64,000 nt of DNA from Paenibacillus antibioticophila (lineage in GTDB: Bacteria; Bacillota; Bacilli; Paenibacillales; Paenibacillaceae): positions 2,201,679 through 2,265,678 of the forward strand of contig NZ_HG005139.1 in assembly GCF_000455265.1 (NCBI RefSeq). Reading direction: 5' to 3'. Below the pieces are notes generated by a model. That model saw nothing but the letters and a program-made list of their open reading frames with translations. It ran no database searches and had not been told where the DNA came from. Numbering within the stretch: position 1 is the stretch's first letter; each line of letters begins with the position of its first letter. This document shows, in pieces, positions 1-9,031 of this stretch. The position numbers and the translations under genes were made by a program.

Positions 1-167
1 ACCGTCTCCCCCTTGATTCGCAGCGCTGTCAGCAGCGAGCCGATCTGAGCAGGCGTCGATTGTCCGTCCATAATGGATTCCATGACTCCCCTTGCCTCTT
101 CCCGGCTCAGATTTTGACCGTCAATCAGTTTTGAGATTCCGCTTTGAATCGCTTCTTGTGCATTCAT
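1..167 (-). CDS. trpD: Anthranilate phosphoribosyltransferase, N-terminal part (runs off the left edge)
   Basis: Transfers phosphoribosyl from PRPP to anthranilate, the second step of the tryptophan branch. Only the first 55 codons are in the window. They read MNAQEAIQSGISKLIDGQNL and continue with the EEARGVMESIMDG pattern of the TrpD N-terminal helical domain. The ATG at 167 follows a strong AGGAGGAAGG ribosome site. It lies 38 bases after the trpE stop with no promoter or terminator between, so it is co-transcribed with trpE. No trpG glutaminase gene lies between trpE and trpD; as in Bacillus, a shared PabA/TrpG elsewhere is likely (inference). Confidence 0.93.
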   Translation of the reverse strand, partial: MNAQEAIQSGISKLIDGQNLSREEARGVMESIMDGQSTPAQIGSLLTALRIKGET

Positions 168-205
168 CTTCCTTCCTCCTGTTCCTAGTCGTAATTGGAT
201 ATCGG

Positions 206-1768
206 TCAACCCCGCGGCTGGTATTCATACAGATAGTCCTGATTCACCGTCGAGTCATTCTTCTGTTGCGGCGGAAACATCTCTTCCGCGGTTCGTATCG
301 CAGTCAGCAGCGCCTTGGCTTTGTTCACGGACTCCTGATATTCGTTCTCGGGAATCGAATCCCAGACAATACCTCCGCCAGCCTGGACATAGGCCCTGCC
401 TTGCTTGAACACTATAGTTCGAATCGTAATACAGGAGTCCATATTGCCGGAAAATCCAAGATAGCCAATGGCCCCGGCATATGTGCCGCGCAATTCATTT
501 TCCAGCTCCGCGATAATCTCCATCGCTCTCAGCTTGGGTGCGCCGGATACCGTACCGGCTGGCATACAGGAGAGAAAGGCGTCGAAGAAGTCTTTATCCT
601 CACGAATCTTGCCTGATACCTTGGACACCATGTGCATCACATGAGAATATCGTTCGATCTCCATGTAGGAATCACATCTGACCGTTCCGAATTCGGCTAC
701 CCGCCCCAGGTCATTACGGCCCAGATCAACCAGCATCAAGTGCTCGGCGCGTTCCTTCTCGTCCTGCAGCAGCTCTTGCTCCAAGCGTTGATCCTCGGCA
801 TCTGTCGCTCCCCGCGGTCTTGTGCCGGCTATAGGTCTCGTCTCAACGCGCTCACCCTCCACCTTGACAAGCACCTCAGGGGAAGTGCCTACAATGATCT
901 CTTCCCCGAGCTTCAGGTAATACATATATGGCGAAGGATTCATCGTGCGCAGCACCCGATAGACATGAAGCGGATCAACCTCGGTCTCGATGTGAAATCT
1001 CTGGGACAATACCACCTGGAAAATATCTCCTGCCCGGATGTATTCTTTGCCTTTTTCCACATTGGCAATGAACTGCTCCTTGGTCAGATTCGATTGAATA
1101 TTCCCCAGATCCACCTGCCGCGGCACCGGTCTGCGGTTAAAGCTCTCTCCAGGTCCTTCTTCCTGCAGCAGGGCAGCCATATCGTCGAGCTTGCGTTCGG
1201 TCTCCGCATAAGCCCGGCGGATATCCTCATCCCTATCGCCCTCCTGGATATGCACATTCGCCACCAGCAAAATATGCTGTCTCACATGGTCGAATACAAT
1301 TACTTGATCGCAGAACATAAATTGCATATCTTGCATGTTCAGATCGTCACGGCGATGTGCCGGGAGCTTCTCATAATACTGGAGCAGATCATATCCGAAA
1401 AATCCGATGGCTCCGCCTGTGAAAGGAGGAAGATCAGGAAGCTCGGGACTGCGGTATCCCCGTAAGATTGCCTTAAGCTCATCCACGGGCTTCTCGGATT
1501 GGAGCGTCGTCTGGACGCCCTTCTTCTCAAGAATCACCTCCCCCTTCTTCACCTTCATAAGCAGGAAAGGATCGGTACCGATGAAGGAGTAGCGAGCCCA
1601 TTTCACCCCGCCCTCTACACTTTCAAGCATAAAAGCATAATTCCGTTCGGCAATCCGCCGAAAAATGCGGATAGGGGTTTCCATGTCAGCAAGCAAGGTG
1701 CGGACGACTGGAATCAAATTATATTCTTTGGCCATCCCGATCACTTGCTCCACTTGCGGCGTTGTCAT
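206..1768 (-). CDS. trpE: Anthranilate synthase component I
   Basis: Converts chorismate to anthranilate using ammonia from a glutaminase partner; first committed step to tryptophan. 520 aa from the ATG at 1768. The N-terminal domain has MLESVEGG, the variant of the LLES motif that binds feedback tryptophan. The C-terminal chorismate-binding domain has the PIAGTRPRG and MPAGTVSGAPK signatures. A GTG nine bases upstream (1777) is also in frame, but it overlaps the AAGGAAGTGAG ribosome site, whose spacing fits the ATG. Expression is expected to be set by the TRAP-controlled leader just upstream. First gene of the trp part of the supraoperon. Confidence 0.97.
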   Translation of the reverse strand: MTTPQVEQVIGMAKEYNLIPVVRTLLADMETPIRIFRRIAERNYAFMLESVEGGVKWARYSFIGTDPFLLMKVKKGEVILEKKGVQTTLQSEKPVDELKAILRGYRSPELPDLPPFTGGAIGFFGYDLLQYYEKLPAHRRDDLNMQDMQFMFCDQVIVFDHVRQHILLVANVHIQEGDRDEDIRRAYAETERKLDDMAALLQEEGPGESFNRRPVPRQVDLGNIQSNLTKEQFIANVEKGKEYIRAGDIFQVVLSQRFHIETEVDPLHVYRVLRTMNPSPYMYYLKLGEEIIVGTSPEVLVKVEGERVETRPIAGTRPRGATDAEDQRLEQELLQDEKERAEHLMLVDLGRNDLGRVAEFGTVRCDSYMEIERYSHVMHMVSKVSGKIREDKDFFDAFLSCMPAGTVSGAPKLRAMEIIAELENELRGTYAGAIGYLGFSGNMDSCITIRTIVFKQGRAYVQAGGGIVWDSIPENEYQESVNKAKALLTAIRTAEEMFPPQQKNDSTVNQDYLYEYQPRG

Positions 1769-1812
1769 TTCGCTCACTTCCTTCGCGGATATTGAAAATC
1801 TTCGGTATATAA

Positions 1813-1840
1813 CAAAAAACCTCTACCGAAGTAGAGGTTT
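1813..1840 (-). terminator. trp leader terminator (attenuator) with UUCG loop
   Basis: On the minus strand a perfect 10-bp stem, AAACCTCTAC with GTAGAGGTTT, is closed by a UUCG tetraloop and runs straight into Ts. It lies about 45 bases before trpE, so it is an attenuator rather than the end of aroH. The 5' arm contains CUCUAC. The same leader has GUAGAG inside the TRAP array (around 2021-2026), which could pair with that arm as an antiterminator. This is the arrangement known for the B. subtilis trp leader. Confidence 0.88.
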
Positions 1841-1987
1841 GCTTTTATCGCAGATTATTCACGTATGACGAACATATCAAGGAAAACAGAACCATGGACA
1901 ATTTCTCCAGAACAGATAGGCAAATTACACCTGTCCCCAGGATTCATCCTCTGTTAACCCGGCCCTACAGCCGCTGCTCATCATGAT

Positions 1988-2046
1988 CTCAACTCTGCTC
2001 AACTCAGCTAAACTCAACTCTACTCGGCTCTAATACTCACTCACTA
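1988..2046 (-). promoter_or_regulatory. TRAP (MtrB) binding array in the trp leader RNA
   Basis: Read on the minus strand, the leader RNA has nine consecutive GAG/UAG triplets, each separated by exactly two bases (complement positions 1988-2030; the single UAG is at 2008-2010). Further GAG, GAG and UAG triplets lie 5' of them (2036-2046) with one-base spacers. Tryptophan-bound TRAP is known to wrap RNA with about 11 such triplets. Binding would cover the GUAGAG needed for antitermination and let the 1813-1840 terminator form. mtrB itself is at 21910-22155. Direct sequence evidence is strong; the regulatory outcome is inferred from the B. subtilis model. Confidence 0.9.
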
Positions 2047-2085
2047 CAGACTAGCATGCCCTATGGCCTCAAAAATCTTAAAACT

Positions 2086-2115
2086 AATATACCTTATGCC
2101 AACTGCTTTTGGCAA
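2086..2115 (-). promoter_or_regulatory. Probable sigma-A promoter of the trp operon leader
   Basis: Minus strand TTGCCA (2115-2110), 18-base spacer, TATATT (2091-2086), in the gap after the aroH stop. Transcription would begin near 2079 and give a leader of about 310 bases before trpE. This matches the internal trp promoter of Bacillus supraoperons. The assignment is by consensus only. Confidence 0.6.
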
Positions 2116-2122
2116 CAGGGAA

Positions 2123-2491
2123 TTACTTGACGCTCAGATCGGGACGAAGGCTCTGCGCCTCGTTCAGGTACACATGATGCATTTCCCTCTGGCCTTTGTT
2201 CGTGTTGACCTGCACCAGCAGCCGAATACATTTCGGCAGACTTCCCTTCACCGGAATTTCGGTGGAGCACATCAACGGAACCATATCCCAGCCGCTTAAG
2301 CCGCGGATGGCGCGAGCCGGGAAGGTCGCATCCAAATCCGGTGTGACCGTGATCCAGACATTGCTGATATCCTCGGGAACAATTTCATTCCGCTTTACGA
2401 TTTCTTTCAATAATTCCAAGGTAGCTGATAACATTTCCTCTTCTTCATTACGGGCAATCGTCGTCGCCCCGCGAATCCCCCGGTTATACAC
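2123..2491 (-). CDS. aroH: Chorismate mutase, AroH class
   Basis: Rearranges chorismate to prephenate, the entry to phenylalanine and tyrosine. 122 aa, the size of the monofunctional AroH-type (pseudo-alpha/beta barrel trimer) enzyme. It shows the family's RGIRGATT start, SGWDMVPLMC and the C-terminal RPDLS. It starts with GTG at 2491, preceded by GGAGG, and overlaps the aroB stop by 8 bases, so it is translationally coupled to aroB. Last gene before the trp leader; together with trpE it competes for chorismate. Confidence 0.95.
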   Translation of the reverse strand: MYNRGIRGATTIARNEEEEMLSATLELLKEIVKRNEIVPEDISNVWITVTPDLDATFPARAIRGLSGWDMVPLMCSTEIPVKGSLPKCIRLLVQVNTNKGQREMHHVYLNEAQSLRPDLSVK

Positions 2492-3590
2492 GGCGGTCGA
2501 CCTCCTTCAATTCACGGATGACCTGACGGACTTCATCCAAGGTCACATCCGGAACAATCTCTACAGTTCCAATCTCCCTAGGCAGTACAAAGACAAGCTG
2601 CTGGGACACAAACTTTTTATCATGCATCATTGCAGCAATCAGCCGCTCCTCATCCATGTGCCCGGGAAGGGTTACAGGAAGTCCGAACCGCTGCAGCAAA
2701 TCCTTTGTCTCCTCATAAAGCTCGGCAGGCGCAAATCCCCGATTGACAGCGATTTTTGCGGATGCTGCCATGCCGATGGATATCGCTTCACCGTGCAACA
2801 GCTCTCCATAGCCGCCAACCGCTTCAATCGCATGGCCCAGCGTATGCCCCAGGTTGAGGATGGCCCGCAGACCAAGCTCCCGCTCGTCTTTGGATACAAC
2901 CTGTGCTTTGATTGCACAGCCCATCTCCAGACCGTAACCAAGCGATTCGGGCTTGAGATTCAGCAGCTCCTCAGCATGCTCCCTGCACCAAGACGTAAAT
3001 GCCGCGTCCCAGATCAGGCCATGCTTCACCATCTCAGCAAGCCCGGCACGAATTTCACGAATCGGCAAGGTTTGCAGGGTATCCAGATCGTATAATACCA
3101 TTTCAGGCTGATAGAAAGCGCCAATCATATTTTTCGCGAGTCTGTGGTTGACTGCAACCTTGCCGCCCACACTGCTATCATGCGCCAGGATGGTTGTCGG
3201 CACCTGAATAAAGGGTACTCCCCGCATATAGGCAGCGGCGACAAACCCGGCCAAATCCCCTACGACTCCGCCGCCAAGCGCCAGAACAGCCGAGCGGCGG
3301 TCCAGTCCGCCTTCGATCGCAGAGGTCATAACCTCCTCGAATACCGTCAACGACTTCGACTTTTCGCCGGCTGCAACCACCGCATGAACCGTACGGTATC
3401 CGCTGGCAGCCAGCGAAGTGGTCAGACGCTCCAGATACAACGGCCCCACTTGATCGTCGGTTACGATCAAATGCGGACTCTTCTTGCTAATCCCAAGCCG
3501 CTCCAGATATTCGCCGGCTGATTCAAGCAAGCCGGAGCCAATATGAATCGGATACGAGCGTTCGCCCAGCTCAACCGTTAACGTACGCAT
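2484..3590 (-). CDS. aroB: 3-dehydroquinate synthase
   Basis: Second shikimate-pathway step: DAHP to 3-dehydroquinate, using NAD and a divalent metal. 368 aa, normal length. It has the NAD-binding GGGVVGDLAGF motif (about residue 101) and the metal-site NLGHTLGHAIE motif (about residue 245). The ATG at 3590 overlaps the aroC stop (TAATG), so the two genes are tightly coupled. Part of the aroC-aroB-aroH unit that makes and uses chorismate. Confidence 0.96.
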   Translation of the reverse strand: MRTLTVELGERSYPIHIGSGLLESAGEYLERLGISKKSPHLIVTDDQVGPLYLERLTTSLAASGYRTVHAVVAAGEKSKSLTVFEEVMTSAIEGGLDRRSAVLALGGGVVGDLAGFVAAAYMRGVPFIQVPTTILAHDSSVGGKVAVNHRLAKNMIGAFYQPEMVLYDLDTLQTLPIREIRAGLAEMVKHGLIWDAAFTSWCREHAEELLNLKPESLGYGLEMGCAIKAQVVSKDERELGLRAILNLGHTLGHAIEAVGGYGELLHGEAISIGMAASAKIAVNRGFAPAELYEETKDLLQRFGLPVTLPGHMDEERLIAAMMHDKKFVSQQLVFVLPREIGTVEIVPDVTLDEVRQVIRELKEVDRRV

Positions 3591-4759
3591 TAGTAATTCT
3601 CCAGCTGAGCCAGGTAGCTTTTCACATTCCGTTCGATTTCCTCCAGCGAGTCACCGCCGAATTTCTCCAGAAATGCCTTCGCAACCTCCCAGGCTACCAC
3701 ATGCTCAAGCACAACGCTGGCTGCTGGCACTGCACATGCATCCGAACGCTCCACCTGGGCCGCGAACGGCTCCTTCGTATCGATATCTACACTTTGCAGC
3801 GGCTTATACAACGTCGGGATCGGCTTCATCACACCGCGGACGACGATCGGCATTCCATTCGTCATACCGCCTTCAAAGCCGCCAAGCCGATTGCTGGCCC
3901 GATGATATCCGCGTTCTTCACTATACAGAATTTCATCATGCACCTTGGAGCCAGGCAATCTGCCCGCCTCAAAGCCAATCCCGATCTCCACGCCCTTAAA
4001 GGCATTAATCGACATCACGGCTTGGGCAATACGTCCGTCCAGCTTGCGGTCATATTGTACATGACTTCCCAGGCCAATCGGCACGCCTTCGACAATACAT
4101 TCGACGATCCCGCCGATGGAGTCTCCCTCCTCCTTAATCTTGTCGATATAAGCCTCCATCAGCTTCTCTGTCTCCGGATCAACAACCCGCACCGAGGAAT
4201 TCTCGGTCTTCGAGATCAGTTCATCAATCGGAAGCTGGTGCGGAGGGGCTTCGATCTCGCCGATCCGGATAACCTGACCGGCAATCTTGATGCCGAAATG
4301 GCCCAGCAGCTGCTTGGCAATCGCGCCAACGGCTACCCGTATCGCTGTCTCGCGAGCACTGGAGCGTTCAAGTACATTCCGCAGATCCTTCAGATTATAT
4401 TTAAGTCCTCCGTTCAAATCCGCATGACCAGGACGCGGACGATGAACCCGCCGCTTCTCTTCATCTGTGCCGGAGATCGGTTCGATATTCATGATATTGC
4501 GCCAGTGGGTCCAATCATTATTGGCAACCACCAATGCGACAGGCGCACCGGTCGTCAAGCCGTGGCGGACTCCGCCGACAATCTCAGCCGTATCCTTCTC
4601 GATTTGCATGCGCCGGCCTCTACCATAGCCTTTCTGACGACGGGCAAGCTCAAAGTTCAAAGCCTCGAAATCCAGCTTCAAATTGCTGGGCAATCCTTCA
4701 ATAATCGCGGTCAGCTGGGGTCCGTGCGTCTCCCCGGCCGTTAAGTAACGTAATGTCAT
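3590..4759 (-). CDS. aroC: Chorismate synthase
   Basis: Last shikimate step: EPSP to chorismate, requiring reduced FMN. 389 aa. Signatures: [14 protein letters not shown] at the N-terminus, [11 protein letters not shown] (about residue 110) and [16 protein letters not shown] (about residue 290). The ATG at 4759 follows AAAGGGGGAA. First gene of this transcription unit: a promoter lies upstream and the terminator of the preceding block sits at 4913-4971. B. subtilis calls the same gene aroF; aroC is the general name. Confidence 0.97.
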   Translation of the reverse strand: MTLRYLTAGETHGPQLTAIIEGLPSNLKLDFEALNFELARRQKGYGRGRRMQIEKDTAEIVGGVRHGLTTGAPVALVVANNDWTHWRNIMNIEPISGTDEEKRRVHRPRPGHADLNGGLKYNLKDLRNVLERSSARETAIRVAVGAIAKQLLGHFGIKIAGQVIRIGEIEAPPHQLPIDELISKTENSSVRVVDPETEKLMEAYIDKIKEEGDSIGGIVECIVEGVPIGLGSHVQYDRKLDGRIAQAVMSINAFKGVEIGIGFEAGRLPGSKVHDEILYSEERGYHRASNRLGGFEGGMTNGMPIVVRGVMKPIPTLYKPLQSVDIDTKEPFAAQVERSDACAVPAASVVLEHVVAWEVAKAFLEKFGGDSLEEIERNVKSYLAQLENY

Positions 4760-4822
4760 GGATGCGTTCCCCCTTTAAACTGTTAAACTGTAAAGAGCTA
4801 AAATCCGATAATTCTTCTGACC

Positions 4823-4852
4823 ATTATAATATTAGTTGCAATGTCTTGTCAC
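4823..4852 (-). promoter_or_regulatory. Probable promoter of aroC-aroB-aroH(-trpED)
   Basis: Minus strand GTGACA (4852-4847), 18-base spacer, TATAAT (4828-4823), followed by about 65 bases of leader to the aroC ribosome site. The rest of 4760-5060 holds only this promoter and the terminator at 4913-4971; no gene is visible there. Because that terminator closes the incoming transcripts, aroC needs its own promoter. Confidence 0.6.
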
Positions 4853-4912
4853 GCATGTTTCCGTAAAAAACAAGAAAGCTATAATTTTAGCACGCTGGAA
4901 TATAGGGTAGTG

Positions 4913-4971
4913 AAAAAGAAGATCGCCACAACCCTACCCGGTATGGGTGAACTGCTGACGATCTTCTTTAT
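4913..4971 (-). terminator. Terminator ending the 5-14 kb accessory operon
   Basis: Long inverted repeat AAAGAAGATCG...CGATCTTCTTT with an inner ACCC/GGGT pair. On the minus strand the 3' arm runs into TTCTTTTTC. It follows the LacI gene and separates the accessory operon from the aroC promoter. The symmetry means it could also stop plus-strand transcription. Confidence 0.8.
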
Positions 4972-5060
4972 TTGCACTAATTTACATCATTAACTCCTCT
5001 TAGAGGCTTTTGGTTGTCTACGCGACCGCCACTGCCGAGACTTATAGAGACCTTCTTTTG

Positions 5061-6116
5061 TCAGATCAAACTAACTGTAGAACGATTTGTAGATTGCCGT
5101 TCAATAATTTCTGAAGGTAATGTCACACTTTTGTGTACCCAAGCCGGTGGTTTCGAATCCATTAATTCGCTTAGCAATTGAACAGCTTCGGTTCCAAGTG
5201 CTGATGGATTCAGGTTTAAGCCAGTGATGGATGGTGCGACTTTGTCTAAATATGTAACGTTATTGAAAGTCAAAATACCCACATCCTCCGGCACTCTCAT
5301 TTTTTTGTTTTGACAATACTTCAATGTAATTAAAGAAGCAATGGGCTCCATTGTTATTATTGCATCGAAGCTCACTTCTTCCTCAATAGCCTTGTCCAGG
5401 GCTTTTGTTATATCCAATTCTTCATTGTCACAATAGATGATATTGGTAAAGTCGGTCTCTTCGCTTTCCTCAATAGCTCTCTGATAGCCATGAATACGGT
5501 CATAAGTAAAATCTTGTTTTAAATCGGGGGTCAGAAACAATATTTTACGGTAGCCCTTATCCAGTAAATACTTAGTCGCCATATAGCTATCTCGTATATT
5601 ATCGTTGTGAACAGAAAAAACATTCTGGTTCAGGCTGCTTCCTATCATCACAAACGGAACATGACTCTCCTGCATACTCTTCAGCAATAAATCCTTGTCC
5701 GAGGAGAATATGCTGGTAAAAACAAACCCATTAACTTGCTTCTTCTTAAACAAGTCTATAGACTTCTCAATCAACTCTTCAATGTTATAGTACAGGGAGA
5801 ATTGAACGTTGTAGCCAAACTTCTTCACTGCATCAGAAATTCCGCAAAGTACGTTGCTGAAGAACACATTGTCAAGCATATCCTTTGGATCCCTAGCGAT
5901 TGAAAAGCCTATTGTTCCAGATTTATCATTTGCTTGAGAATGCACCGGCACATACTGGATTTGCTCCATGGCGGATAAAACCCTTGCTTTTGTTTCACTT
6001 GCAATATTACCTTTTTGCGTAATAACTCTCGAGACAGTTGCTGGCGAAACTCCTGCCAGAAGAGCTACATCTTTTATAGTAGAGATTTCAATCACCTCTC
6101 CAAAAAATGAGTACAT
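5061..6116 (-). CDS. LacI-family transcriptional regulator
   Basis: Sugar-responsive repressor type. Residues about 13-35 form the helix-turn-helix (TIKDVALLAGVSPATVSRVI); the rest is the periplasmic-binding-protein-like effector domain, ending SEIIERQST. 351 aa. Start unclear: ATG at 6116 has only a weak AAGAG before it, whereas GGAGAGGTG lies just inside the frame, so true initiation may be a few codons later. Last gene of the 8-gene accessory operon, so it most likely controls the ABC importer in the same unit (inference). AT-richer than the flanking core genes. Confidence 0.9.
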   Translation of the reverse strand: MYSFFGEVIEISTIKDVALLAGVSPATVSRVITQKGNIASETKARVLSAMEQIQYVPVHSQANDKSGTIGFSIARDPKDMLDNVFFSNVLCGISDAVKKFGYNVQFSLYYNIEELIEKSIDLFKKKQVNGFVFTSIFSSDKDLLLKSMQESHVPFVMIGSSLNQNVFSVHNDNIRDSYMATKYLLDKGYRKILFLTPDLKQDFTYDRIHGYQRAIEESEETDFTNIIYCDNEELDITKALDKAIEEEVSFDAIITMEPIASLITLKYCQNKKMRVPEDVGILTFNNVTYLDKVAPSITGLNLNPSALGTEAVQLLSELMDSKPPAWVHKSVTLPSEIIERQSTNRSTVSLI

Positions 6117-6159
6117 TAAAGATATTACTCTTTATTTTATAATGAATATCCCGTTGAAT

Positions 6160-6927
6160 CTAGTTGAGTTTCTTAGAGAGATTGAATAAATTTGATACTT
6201 CTATTGACAATACGTCTTCAAAATTGTAAATCCTGTTTATTGCACTTACAATTTTATTCTCCCGGGGCAATTTAACGCTTAAGCGAACAATTATGGTTTT
6301 CGATTTTTCTTCAGTCTTGTTGTTTGACTGAACCAGCAATTCGTGTATCTGTACTCCCTGTTCATCTAGTTCTTCTACAATTTGCCCTAAAGTTCCTTGA
6401 TGATCATACATTTTTATATTCATTTCATGTCTTCTGTATTTGCGGAGTATATACTTCTCCCACTTCTGGAATACGAACAAGCTGACTAGTACGAGCAAAG
6501 TGACAAGAACTGCCACATAATAGAATCCAGCTCCAACACAAAGGCCAATCCCCGCCACGACCCAGATTGAGGCTGCTGTCGTTAAACCGGAAACAAACGA
6601 TCCTGTTCGAATAATAGCACCTGCCCCTAAAAAACCAATACCAGTGATAACCTGAGCAGCTAGCCGGGCCGGGTCCATTCTAACATTGAATTCACTGGCA
6701 AATTCCCCAAATCCATAAATAGATAACAACATAATTGTCGCAGAACCAACACAGACAAGAATATGGGTTCGAAATCCAGCTGCATGATTATTAACTTCCC
6801 GTTCAAAACCAATGATCCCGCCCAGTAATAAGGCGATTAATATCCTGATCGTCATATCCAAGTAAGTGATATGCCATACACCTGAGCCTATATCAAACAC
6901 ATGTCTTCCCTGCCTTTCCCTATTCAC
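6160..6927 (-). CDS. MgtC/SapB-family membrane protein
   Basis: Family known from Salmonella MgtC, linked to magnesium limitation and acid or phosphate stress; no transport activity is established. 255 aa. The N-terminal half has about five hydrophobic segments with the family motifs LLLGGIIGFEREV, GFRTHILVCVGSA and GIGFLGAGAI. The last ~80 residues form a cytoplasmic ACT-like domain. The frame opens with GTG at 6927 inside the end of the chemoreceptor gene (8-base overlap). A start nearer the first membrane helix (ATG 6855 or TTG 6861) is possible. Its place in a sugar-importer operon is unusual. Confidence 0.88.
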   Translation of the reverse strand: MNRERQGRHVFDIGSGVWHITYLDMTIRILIALLLGGIIGFEREVNNHAAGFRTHILVCVGSATIMLLSIYGFGEFASEFNVRMDPARLAAQVITGIGFLGAGAIIRTGSFVSGLTTAASIWVVAGIGLCVGAGFYYVAVLVTLLVLVSLFVFQKWEKYILRKYRRHEMNIKMYDHQGTLGQIVEELDEQGVQIHELLVQSNNKTEEKSKTIIVRLSVKLPRENKIVSAINRIYNFEDVLSIEVSNLFNLSKKLN

Positions 6928-9013
6928 TCTCCTTATTTCTTGTTTGGAATAGTTTTAATGATTCTTTCAGTTTTTGTGACAAATCCTCAAGTTTGCGGGA
7001 GAGACCGACTAGCTTCTCGCTGCTGCTTAATTGCTCGGATGTGATCGAAGCCACCTCCTCAGAAGCTGCTGATGACTGCTCCGCTACCGCGCTCACATTA
7101 CTTATTGACTCCGACAAAATTAACTGTGATTGATTCAATTCCTTTATTGACGAAATAGATGACTTATTATGCTCAATAAACAAGTCCATTTTCTCCCGTA
7201 CATGATCAAATATAGTTGCAGCTTCCTTAATTGAACGAATCTGTTCGTTTAACAACGGAGATGCTGTAAGGAGCAATTCAACTGTCGCCTCAACTTCATT
7301 TCGAATATCGCTTGTAATTGCCTGTACAATACCAATAGACTCCTTCGATTGATCTGACAGATTGCGTATTTCATTGGCGATGACCATAAATCCTTTTCCT
7401 GCTGCACCTGCCCTAACTGCCTCAATCGACGCATTCAAAGATAAAATGTTCGTCTGCTGCGTCATCGTCTTTAATACTTCCAATATTTTATGAATTGAAA
7501 TGGTACTTTCCTTCAACCGATCTACTTTACCGACCATGGAGCTTGTCAGTTCTTCCGTTGTATTGGTCTTTGAGATGAGGTCGTTCATATACTCTGTTCC
7601 CTGACTGCTAATTAAATACACTTGGTCAGCCGACTCTTCCATTTTTGAATTAAAATCAATCACTTTATTCATACTCAGGCCAATGTTCTCGGCATAAGTC
7701 ATCTCTCTTTCCGCCTCTATCGAAAGCTCCATAGCCCCTTTTGCGATTTGTTCAATTGCTGAAGCCACTTCTCTCGCCATCTCAGAAGTCTTCTCAGAAA
7801 CCTCAGACAATTCAAAAGCAGTATGGAATACATGCTGTGCGGAACCATCGGTTTTGGTGACTAATAGGGAGATTTTCTCCATCATCTGGTTAAAGCTCTT
7901 TCCCAGCTTGCCTATTTCATCTTGTCCTTTAAATTTTGTGCGTACCGATAAGTTCCCTCCCTCTCCCTCCTCCATTAAGGAAGAAAGCTGCTGCAAGGGT
8001 TTCCCTACCATTCGAAGTACAAAAAAACCGATAGCGATACTTAATAACGCAGAAATGATTATGATACCAATAGTAACTGTAATAATACTGCTTGTCTCTT
8101 GAACCAGCTCACTAACCGGTGCTACACCCACCACCATCCAATTGGATAGTTCATTGCGCTTGTACACTACAAGCTGAGTCTTGCTCTGCTCATCTTTAAT
8201 AAAGATGGATCCCCTGTCTTCTTCTCCATGACCGGTATCAAATATACGGAGTGATGATTTACTTTCCAGTAAAGTTATATCCTCAATGTGAGCAATATTG
8301 TTGTCATTGCCGATTAACATAATCTGGCTCGATTCAGCTAGAGAGATGTTCGCCAGAACATCTGTTAATGCCTGATCCCTGACTTCAAACAAGATAATAT
8401 ATTCTTTGTCTGGATTATTTAGGTTCTTTTGTAGTCGTCCAATCATCATCGTAGGCTCGGAATTCAGATCAAATAGCCCCTTCTTCTGAGCAGGCATATA
8501 TACGACTTCACCATTCGCTTCAATCACTTGGCTGAGCCACGAATGGTTATCATCAGTCAAATTCAGTGAGCTTGCACCCTTGGAACTCAATAGCTTTGTT
8601 TTATCCAAATTTTTCGGGACAAGTCTCACCGAGAACAGCCTTTTATCTGCCGCAACTAAACTGTTTAATCTCTCAACAATATTATTCGTTAACTGGTTCT
8701 TCCCTGCAGTGGATAATCCAGGCTCATTATAGGCAAGCAATTGTCCAATGAGTTCTTGATCTACCATTAGCTGTCTAGCTTGACTCTCGTATACCCCAAA
8801 TAGAAAATTTAATTTATCCGAAGCTTGTTCAATCGTTTGCAGAGACGCAGAAGCAACCTTCTTTTTAATAATATTCTTCGATATTGAATAAGAGGCCACT
8901 CCAAGAGTCGATACGAGCACAACAATACTGCAAATAATTATCAAAAAGAGCTTTAGTCCCACTGATTGATTGATGACGCTGAAGGGCCGTACTCCTGACA
9001 ACCTGTTCTTCAT
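6920..9013 (-). CDS. Methyl-accepting chemotaxis protein
   Basis: Transmembrane chemoreceptor signalling to CheA/CheW. 697 aa: membrane helix about 20-42, a ~270-residue extracellular sensor of dCache size, second helix about 311-333, HAMP (about 334-388), then the long coiled-coil signalling domain with the conserved hairpin tip (SIEAVRAGAAGKGFMVIANE). ATG 9013 follows GGAGGG. It sits in the operon of a carbohydrate ABC importer and two phosphatases, so its ligand is plausibly the imported compound or the bound binding protein (inference). Confidence 0.94.
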   Translation of the reverse strand: MKNRLSGVRPFSVINQSVGLKLFLIIICSIVVLVSTLGVASYSISKNIIKKKVASASLQTIEQASDKLNFLFGVYESQARQLMVDQELIGQLLAYNEPGLSTAGKNQLTNNIVERLNSLVAADKRLFSVRLVPKNLDKTKLLSSKGASSLNLTDDNHSWLSQVIEANGEVVYMPAQKKGLFDLNSEPTMMIGRLQKNLNNPDKEYIILFEVRDQALTDVLANISLAESSQIMLIGNDNNIAHIEDITLLESKSSLRIFDTGHGEEDRGSIFIKDEQSKTQLVVYKRNELSNWMVVGVAPVSELVQETSSIITVTIGIIIISALLSIAIGFFVLRMVGKPLQQLSSLMEEGEGGNLSVRTKFKGQDEIGKLGKSFNQMMEKISLLVTKTDGSAQHVFHTAFELSEVSEKTSEMAREVASAIEQIAKGAMELSIEAEREMTYAENIGLSMNKVIDFNSKMEESADQVYLISSQGTEYMNDLISKTNTTEELTSSMVGKVDRLKESTISIHKILEVLKTMTQQTNILSLNASIEAVRAGAAGKGFMVIANEIRNLSDQSKESIGIVQAITSDIRNEVEATVELLLTASPLLNEQIRSIKEAATIFDHVREKMDLFIEHNKSSISSIKELNQSQLILSESISNVSAVAEQSSAASEEVASITSEQLSSSEKLVGLSRKLEDLSQKLKESLKLFQTRNKESE

Positions 9014-9031
9014 AAATACCCTCCAGATTTA

